DNA of 64,000 bases from positions 722,344 to 786,343 of the forward strand of contig NZ_POWF01000001.1 of the NCBI RefSeq assembly GCF_002895005.1, written 5' to 3'. Positions 58,341 through 64,000 of the stretch are shown piece after piece. How positions within the stretch are numbered: position 1 is the first letter of the stretch; each line of letters opens with the position of its first letter. Made by a program: the position numbers and the translations under genes. The notes below the pieces were generated by a model. The model was not told the origin of the DNA and ran no database searches. It saw nothing but the letters and a program-made list of their open reading frames with translations. The stretch comes from Hanstruepera neustonica. GTDB lineage: Bacteria > Bacteroidota > Bacteroidia > Flavobacteriales > Flavobacteriaceae.

Positions 58341-59572
58341 AATATAAATCAATACACATAAAAATCGTCTTGGCTCTTGGCTCTTGTTTCTTGAGTCTTT
58401 TTGGAAACGCACAACAATTAGAAACACTTATAGATGAAGCCTTAACAAACAATCCAGAAATTCAAAAATTTGAGTTACAATACAAAAGAGCTTCCGAAAA
58501 AGTAAACGAAATAAATACCATTCCTAATACCGAATTTGGTGTCGGTTACTTTGTAAGTGAACCGGAAACCAGAACAGGTGCACAACGCTTTAAGGTATCT
58601 GCTAAACAAATGTTACCGTGGTTTGGGACTATTACATCGAGAGAAGACTATGTGAGTTCATTGGCAGATGCTAAATACGAAGACATTGTTATTGCAAAGC
58701 GAAAACTAATGGCTTCGGTATCACAATCCTATTATAATCTATACGCCAACAAAGCAAAGCAAGAGGTCTTAACTGAAAACATTAAACTATTAGAAACTTA
58801 TGAGACGTTAGCACTAACATCTGTTGAGGTTGGTAAAGCATCCGCAGTAGACGTGTTGCGATTGCAAATGCGTCAAAACGAAATGCAACAATTAAAAGAG
58901 GTGTTGCAACAACAATTTTTAGCAGAACAAACTAACTTCAATAATCTATTGAATAGAAATAATGATGTTACCGTGAATGTGATAGATAGTTTAATGATAC
59001 CTTCAGAAGACTTTGATATGAATTCTGAAAATTTAGCATTACATCCTGAATTACTAAAATATGATAAACTCTATCAATCCATAGAGCAATCTGAATTATT
59101 GAATCAAAAAGAAAGCAGTCCTATGATTGGTTTCGGGTTAGATTATATCAATGTTTCCAAAAGACCAAATATGGATTTTACTGATAACGGTAAGGATATT
59201 GTAATGCCAATGGTTTCGGTATCTATCCCAATTTTCAATAAGAAATATAAATCCCAAACCAAACAAAATGAGTTGCAACAACAGGAAATTACGGCTCAAA
59301 AACAGGAACGTTTAAATGCATTGGAAACGCTTTTAGACAAAGCGATTAACGAACGCATTTCTGCAAGAATAAGTTATGCTACCCAAACCAAAAACCTACA
59401 GCAAGCCAAAGATGCAGAAGACATTTTAATCAAAAGCTATGAAACAGGAACGATAGATTTTAATGATGTTTTGGATATTCAAGAACTACAACTAAAGTTT
59501 CAAATCAATCAAATAGAGTCTATTAAGACCTACTATGTGCAAAGTACAATCATTAATTATTTAATTCAGTAA
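58337..59572 (+). CDS. TolC-family outer membrane factor
   Basis: The 411-residue protein has a signal peptide (KIVLALGSCFLSLFGNAQQ) and two TolC coiled-coil repeats: LIDEALTNNPEIQKFELQYKRA and a long later stretch of Gln- and Glu-rich helix. The length fits single-chain outer membrane efflux proteins. It overlaps the CusA gene by ATGA and should form the exit duct of that pump. No separate CusB adaptor gene was found next to it in the window. Confidence 0.85.
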   Translation: MKYKSIHIKIVLALGSCFLSLFGNAQQLETLIDEALTNNPEIQKFELQYKRASEKVNEINTIPNTEFGVGYFVSEPETRTGAQRFKVSAKQMLPWFGTITSREDYVSSLADAKYEDIVIAKRKLMASVSQSYYNLYANKAKQEVLTENIKLLETYETLALTSVEVGKASAVDVLRLQMRQNEMQQLKEVLQQQFLAEQTNFNNLLNRNNDVTVNVIDSLMIPSEDFDMNSENLALHPELLKYDKLYQSIEQSELLNQKESSPMIGFGLDYINVSKRPNMDFTDNGKDIVMPMVSVSIPIFNKKYKSQTKQNELQQQEITAQKQERLNALETLLDKAINERISARISYATQTKNLQQAKDAEDILIKSYETGTIDFNDVLDIQELQLKFQINQIESIKTYYVQSTIINYLIQ

Positions 59573-59575
59573 ACT

Positions 59576-60169
59576 ATGAAAAATAATAGTAAACTAATTG
59601 GCACAGGAATGTTAACTGCTATAACTGCTTCTCTATGTTGTATTACCCCTGTTTTAGCTCTTATTGCAGGAACAAGTGGAATTGCTTCAGCATTTTCTTG
59701 GATAGAACCCTTTAGACCTTATCTAATTGGGTTAACAGTTTTTGTATTAGGATTTGCTTGGTATCAAAAACTAAAACCTCAAAAAGAAATTGACTGTGAA
59801 TGTGAAACGGACGAAAAACCAAAATTCATACAATCAAAGAGGTTTTTAGGAATTGTTACTGTATTTGCAATTGTAATGTTGGCTTTCCCATACTATTCAG
59901 GAATTTTTTACACAAATACAGAAAAACAAATAACCGTAGTTTATAAATCAGACATTAAAACAACTGAATTTAAAATCGACGGAATGACCTGCGCCAGTTG
60001 CGAAGCACACGTAAACCACGAAGTTAATAAACTCAACGGTATTGTAAACTCAAAAGCATCCTACGAAAAAGGTAACGCTATCATTGAATTTGACAAAACC
60101 AAAACCAATGAATTAGAGATTGAGAAAGCAATTAATTCTACAGGTTATAAAGTAACTGATAAAAAATAA
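59576..60169 (+). CDS. MerT-MerP-type mercuric/soft-metal transporter fusion
   Basis: The 197-residue protein has MerT-like helices with the Cys pair ITASLCCITPVLALIAG near residue 17, and a C-terminal HMA domain with KIDGMTCASCEAHVNHEVNKL. This is the MerTP fusion layout, thought to bring Hg2+ or another soft metal to the cytosol. No merA or merR is present in the window, so copper handling with the nearby CopA is at least as likely. It starts three bases after the TolC-type gene. Confidence 0.82.
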   Translation: MKNNSKLIGTGMLTAITASLCCITPVLALIAGTSGIASAFSWIEPFRPYLIGLTVFVLGFAWYQKLKPQKEIDCECETDEKPKFIQSKRFLGIVTVFAIVMLAFPYYSGIFYTNTEKQITVVYKSDIKTTEFKIDGMTCASCEAHVNHEVNKLNGIVNSKASYEKGNAIIEFDKTKTNELEIEKAINSTGYKVTDKK

Positions 60170-60174
60170 AATTG

Positions 60175-60381
60175 ATGCAACCTATATTAAAATCAGAAAT
60201 CACTTGTCCAAACTGCGGACATAAAAAAGTGGAAGAAATGCCAACAAATGCTTGTCAATTCTTTTATGAGTGTAAAAATTGCAAAACGGTTTTGAAACCA
60301 AAGGAAGGCGATTGTTGTGTTTATTGTTCTTATGGAACTGTCCCTTGTCCGCCAATTCAGAATAATAAAAATTGTTGTTAA
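60175..60381 (+). CDS. GDCCVxC-domain small Cys-rich protein
   Basis: The start at ATG 60175 gives 68 residues with four Cys pairs: ITCPNCGHKK, YECKNCKTVL, GDCCVYCSYG and NNKNCC. GDCCVxC-type proteins are commonly encoded beside MerTP and heavy-metal ATPases in Bacteroidota. It probably binds metal in the cytosol. The next gene starts two bases after the stop. Confidence 0.75.
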   Translation: MQPILKSEITCPNCGHKKVEEMPTNACQFFYECKNCKTVLKPKEGDCCVYCSYGTVPCPPIQNNKNCC

Positions 60382-60382
60382 A

Positions 60383-62878
60383 ATGAAACATACATATCAT
60401 ATACACGGAATGACTTGCAACGGTTGTCGCAGTCACGTTGAAGAAACGCTCTCTAAAGTGGAAGGTGTTTTAAAAGCAACGGTCAATTTAGAAAAGGCTG
60501 AAGCTACCATCGAAATGGAATCGCATATTCCTATAGAAAAGTTTCAAGAAGCCTTAAAAAAGGATGGTGGTACATATAGCATTCATAAACAAGGTGAACA
60601 CCATCAGCATTCAGAAGCTAAAAAGGAAAAGCAACCTAAAGGTACAGGCACATTTTATTGTCCTATGCATTGCGAAGGCGATAAAACTTATGATAAACCA
60701 GGCGATTGTCCTGTTTGCGGAATGGATTTGGTGGAAGAACAAAATCTATCAGCAACTTCAAAGGAACAATGGACGTGTCCGATGCATCCAGAAATTGTCA
60801 AAGACGAAGCAGGTTCGTGTCCTATTTGTGGGATGGATTTAGTGCCAATGGAAGCAGATAGTTCAGCAGAAGAAAAAACGTATAAAAAGCTATTAAAGAA
60901 ATTTTGGATTGCCACAGCATTTACCTTGCCCATTTTCTTAATGGCTATGAGCGAAATGCTCAATAACAATCCGTTGTACGATATAATGGAACAGAAATAT
61001 TGGAACTGGATTCAGTTTGCATTATCAATTCCAGTAGTGTTTTATGCCACTTGGATGTTCTTTGAGCGTGCTTATAGAAGCATAAAAACGTGGAATCTCA
61101 ATATGTTTACACTTATTGGAATCGGTGCAGGTGTGGCTTGGTTATTTAGTGTATTTGGGATGTTGTTTCCAGATGTATTTCCTGAACAATTTAAAACTGA
61201 ATCAGGCGCAGTTCACGTCTATTTTGAAGCAGCAACAGTTATTCTAACGTTAGTGCTTTTAGGTCAGTTGTTAGAAGCTCGTGCCCATAGTAAAACCAAT
61301 TCGGCAGTAAAAGAACTGTTGAAATTAGCACCAAATAAAGCTATAAAAATAGTAGATGGTGAAGAAGTTGAAGTCAGTATTGACGAGATAGAACTTAATG
61401 ATATTCTAAAAGTAAAACCAGGAGATAAAATTCCTGTAGATGGTATGATAACTGAAGGTGAAACAACCATTGACGAATCTATGATTACAGGCGAACCTAT
61501 TCCTGTAAACAAATCTCAAGAAGATAAAGTAAGTAGCGGAACCATTAATGGGAATCAAACCTTTTTAATGAAAGCCGAAAAGGTAGGAAGTGATACATTA
61601 CTCTCGCAAATCATTCATATGGTTAATGATGCCAGTAGAAGTCGTGCACCTATTCAAAATTTAGCAGATAAAGTTTCAGGCTATTTTGTGCCAGTTGTAG
61701 TTCTTATTTCTATTATCACATTTATTGTATGGTCTATTTGGGGTCCAGAACCTGCATACGTCTATGCGTTGGTCAATGCAATTGCAGTTCTCATCATTGC
61801 TTGTCCTTGTGCTTTAGGTTTAGCAACACCAATGTCTGTAATGGTTGGTGTGGGTAAAGGTGCTCAAAATGGTGTATTGATTAAAAATGCTGAAGCTCTT
61901 GAAAAAATGGATAAGGTAAATACGCTTATCGTTGACAAGACAGGAACAATTACCGAAGGAAAACCAACAGTTGAAACCGTTGGTGCTTTTAATGCTGCTT
62001 TAAGCGAAAAAGAAGTGTTACAATACATCGTTTCATTAAATACCAATAGCGAACATCCTTTGGCAGAAGCGACAGTTAAATATGGCAAAGAACACAACAC
62101 AGAAATTTTAAAGTCCGAAGATTTTAGTGCAGTCACAGGAAAAGGTGTTGAAGCGACAATAAAAGATAAAAAAGTAACATTAGGTAATCCTAAAATGATG
62201 GAATATGCTAAAGCAGATGTTACATCGACAATGAAAGACGAAGCTAAATCTTACCAAAAACAGGGTAAAACAGTTTCTTATTTGTCAATAGATGAAACCG
62301 TCGTTGGATATGTAGTTATAGGCGATAAGATAAAAGAAACAAGTGCTAAAGCCATTAAAGCACTTCAAGATAAAGGCATTGATGTTATAATGCTTACAGG
62401 CGATAATCACGATACTGCAAAAGCAGTAGCATCAGAACTTAATCTCGCAGATTTTAAAGCCAGTATGCTACCAGAAGATAAACTCAAAGAAGTAGAGAAA
62501 CTGCAAGAAAAAGGGAAAGTGGTTGCTATGGCAGGTGATGGTATTAATGATGCACCAGCATTGGCAAAAAGTGATGTAGGTATTGCAATGGGAACAGGAA
62601 CAGATGTAGCGATAGAAAGTGCTATGATAACTTTAGTAAAAGGCGATTTACACGGTATTGTAAAAGCAAAAAATTTGAGTAATGCTGTAATGAAGAACAT
62701 TAAGCAAAACCTATTTTTTGCACTTATCTACAACACTTTAGGTGTACCTATTGCAGCAGGTGTGTTGTTTCCATTCTTCGGAATACTACTCTCGCCAATG
62801 ATAGCAGCTTTAGCAATGAGTTTTAGCTCGGTTTCGGTAATAGGTAACGCATTACGATTAAGAACAAAAAACATTTAA
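60383..62878 (+). CDS. CopA-type copper P1B ATPase with HMA and two metal-binding motifs
   Basis: The start at ATG 60383 (MKHTYHIHGMTCNGC) gives 831 residues. An N-terminal HMA domain (GMTCNGCRSH) is followed by a His-rich linker (EHHQHSEAK) and two short Cys motifs of the heavy-metal-binding type (YCPMHCEGD...CPVCGMDL and WTCPMHPEIV...CPICGMDL). The P-type core has TITGEP-like MITGEPIPV, ACPCALGLATP (CPC, Cu+ type), DKTGTITEG, EHPLAEA and GDGINDAPALAKSD. It exports Cu+ and completes the copper set with CusA-TolC. Confidence 0.88.
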   Translation: MKHTYHIHGMTCNGCRSHVEETLSKVEGVLKATVNLEKAEATIEMESHIPIEKFQEALKKDGGTYSIHKQGEHHQHSEAKKEKQPKGTGTFYCPMHCEGDKTYDKPGDCPVCGMDLVEEQNLSATSKEQWTCPMHPEIVKDEAGSCPICGMDLVPMEADSSAEEKTYKKLLKKFWIATAFTLPIFLMAMSEMLNNNPLYDIMEQKYWNWIQFALSIPVVFYATWMFFERAYRSIKTWNLNMFTLIGIGAGVAWLFSVFGMLFPDVFPEQFKTESGAVHVYFEAATVILTLVLLGQLLEARAHSKTNSAVKELLKLAPNKAIKIVDGEEVEVSIDEIELNDILKVKPGDKIPVDGMITEGETTIDESMITGEPIPVNKSQEDKVSSGTINGNQTFLMKAEKVGSDTLLSQIIHMVNDASRSRAPIQNLADKVSGYFVPVVVLISIITFIVWSIWGPEPAYVYALVNAIAVLIIACPCALGLATPMSVMVGVGKGAQNGVLIKNAEALEKMDKVNTLIVDKTGTITEGKPTVETVGAFNAALSEKEVLQYIVSLNTNSEHPLAEATVKYGKEHNTEILKSEDFSAVTGKGVEATIKDKKVTLGNPKMMEYAKADVTSTMKDEAKSYQKQGKTVSYLSIDETVVGYVVIGDKIKETSAKAIKALQDKGIDVIMLTGDNHDTAKAVASELNLADFKASMLPEDKLKEVEKLQEKGKVVAMAGDGINDAPALAKSDVGIAMGTGTDVAIESAMITLVKGDLHGIVKAKNLSNAVMKNIKQNLFFALIYNTLGVPIAAGVLFPFFGILLSPMIAALAMSFSSVSVIGNALRLRTKNI

Positions 62879-62882
62879 TTAT

Positions 62883-63674
62883 ATGCAGAAAACAGTTTTC
62901 AAAATATCAAAAATGGATTGTCCTTCTGAAGAAAATCTAATTAAGATGAAGCTATCTGATATAGATGGTATCAAACAACTTGATTTTAATTTAGAAGAAA
63001 GAATCTTAACACTATATCATAATTCAAATGTAAATGAAATTGGTAATGCCTTAAATGAATTAAAATTAAATGAAAGTTTAATCAGTTCAGAAGATACAGA
63101 CACAATTATTACTGAATCTACAAGGAGTCAATCCAAACTGTTGTGGACAGTTCTAATCATCAATTTTGCATTTTTTATTATCGAAATGAGTACAGGACTT
63201 ATTTCAAAATCAATGGGATTAGTTGCTGATAGTTTAGATATGTTGGCAGATTCATTTGTTTACGGATTGAGTTTAATAGCGGTTGGTGGTACAGTTTTAA
63301 AAAAGAAACGGATTGCAAAATATGCAGGCTATTTTCAGATAACACTTGCAATTATCGGAATCGTTGAGGTAATACGTAGATTTTTAGGCTATGAAGCTTT
63401 ACCTGTATTTTCAACAATGATTATAGTTTCAGTATTTGCTTTGATTGCAAATGGCATTTGCTTGTACCTCTTACAAAAATCTAAAAGTCAAGAAGCACAT
63501 ATGCGTGCCAGTATGATTTTTACCTCTAACGATATTATAATAAATCTTGGCGTAATTACAGCAGGCGTTTTAGTCAATTGGCTGCATTCTGGTATTCCAG
63601 ATTTAATTATAGGAATCATTGTATTTGGATTGGTGATACAAGGTGCATTCAGGATATTAAAATTAAGTAAGTAA
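62883..63674 (+). CDS. Cation transporter with HMA-like N-terminus
   Basis: The 263-residue protein has an HMA-like N-terminus (KISKMDCPSEENLIKMKLSDIDGI) with a single Cys, then about five to six helices starting KLLWTVLIINFAFFIIEMSTGLISKSMGLVADSLDMLADS. That stretch matches the first helices of cation diffusion facilitators (D-S-x-D-M-x-A-D). It is probably a metal exporter or a divergent CDF. It lies four bases after CopA. Confidence 0.75.
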   Translation: MQKTVFKISKMDCPSEENLIKMKLSDIDGIKQLDFNLEERILTLYHNSNVNEIGNALNELKLNESLISSEDTDTIITESTRSQSKLLWTVLIINFAFFIIEMSTGLISKSMGLVADSLDMLADSFVYGLSLIAVGGTVLKKKRIAKYAGYFQITLAIIGIVEVIRRFLGYEALPVFSTMIIVSVFALIANGICLYLLQKSKSQEAHMRASMIFTSNDIIINLGVITAGVLVNWLHSGIPDLIIGIIVFGLVIQGAFRILKLSK

Positions 63675-63700
63675 AAAGTTTAACTATAAAATCAAAAAAT

Positions 63701-64000
63701 ATGGAAAATTCAAAAGAACACTCAAACAAAGGAAATTACAAAACCTTCTTTATAATGTTGGCTTGCTCATTTGTAGCAATGTACATAACGATGTATTTAA
63801 ACACCTATTCCATAGACCACGTATGGTTTAGTCTAACACGATTCTATATGACGTGTTTAGGGATTTCAACAATGGCAGTAATAATGTGGTTTTTTATGCG
63901 AAAAATGTATAATGATAAAAAGAAGAATATCGCAATACTCGCAAGTAGTTTCATTCTGTTTGTTGGTGCATTAGGGTTGGTAAGAACACAAGCACCCATT
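63701..64000 (+). CDS. DUF305-associated membrane protein, 5' part (continues past window)
   Basis: The frame is open from ATG 63701 to the end of the window (100 codons). It starts MENSKEHSNKGNYKTFFIML and has three hydrophobic segments, ending VRTQAPI. In Bacteroidota the same N-terminus precedes a His-rich DUF305 domain linked to copper proteins. The DUF305 part would lie outside the window, so the name is provisional. Confidence 0.6.
   Translation, partial: MENSKEHSNKGNYKTFFIMLACSFVAMYITMYLNTYSIDHVWFSLTRFYMTCLGISTMAVIMWFFMRKMYNDKKKNIAILASSFILFVGALGLVRTQAPI

Larger units (their letters stand above)
40400..64000. mobile_element. Integrative element with heavy-metal resistance cargo (right end outside window)
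   Basis: The left end carries a tyrosine integrase, a RteC-like-context gene, an excisionase-like HTH protein, a replication-type winged-helix protein and a DnaC-like ATPase in one orientation. They are followed by an intergenic gap with repeats, a broken defence gene, and then about 18 kb of metal efflux genes in one orientation. Core-type genes end at 40307. The right border is not seen, so one continuous element or two adjacent insertions are both possible. Confidence 0.5.

Overview
The window looks like chromosome from a marine-type member of the Flavobacteriaceae (Bacteroidota). The DNA is AT-rich, Shine-Dalgarno sequences are rare, and several genes are preceded by the Bacteroidota -7 promoter element TAnnTTTG about 18-25 bases before the start codon. 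The gene content also fits: a mevalonate pathway, a short SpeA-type arginine decarboxylase next to agmatinase and a deoxyhypusine-synthase-like protein, an arsenosugar-type cluster, and RND/outer-membrane fusion efflux pumps. No rRNA, tRNA or CRISPR array was seen.

Layout. 0-7.5 kb: end of a glycerophosphodiester phosphodiesterase, a flavoprotein, a broken DUF559 endonuclease gene bracketed by inverted repeats, then DUF1697, mvaD, a mevalonate-kinase-like gene and a UbiA prenyltransferase, a GT4 glycosyltransferase and an RluB-like protein that lacks the catalytic Asp. 7.5-10 kb: three exported proteins. 10-15.5 kb: polyamine operon (speA, speB, DHS-like) and small conserved genes. 15.4-25.6 kb: envelope glycosyltransferases, interrupted by 11-bp tandem arrays and a complete two-gene Hachiman defence system (hamAB). 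25.6-30.6 kb: arsenosugar-biosynthesis-type operon on the minus strand. 30.7-40.3 kb: antiporter, Crp/Fnr regulator, and a sulfane-sulfur gene set (TauE/SafE, MBL-rhodanese, rhodanese, HMA, cytochrome c, thioredoxin, YeeE pair). 40.4-64 kb: an integrative element with tyrosine integrase, excisionase-like and replication-like genes, a degraded defence gene, and a large heavy-metal efflux cargo that runs past the right edge.

Most notable signals. (1) A perfect GTAAC-N4-GTTAC palindrome occurs four times around the sulfur genes. In three cases its centre is exactly 29.5 bp before a TAnnTTTG-type element, the geometry of a class II Crp/Fnr activator site, which points to the adjacent Crp/Fnr gene. 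(2) Short palindromic repeats sit in frame inside at least four protein genes (mvaD, a mannosyltransferase, a GT2 glycosyltransferase, a CusA pump). A 79-bp version is shared by two unrelated genes and adds the same peptide to both, reminiscent of Rickettsia palindromic elements. (3) The DUF559 gene lies between hairpin inverted repeats that overlap its own stop codon and that of its neighbour. (4) Three tandem arrays, all with an 11-bp period, flank the defence genes and lie in the mobile element. (5) A small ORF appears to join the N-terminus of a type I methylase (HsdM) to an Argonaute/Piwi-like C-terminus.

All functions are inferred from reading the sequence. No database search was run.
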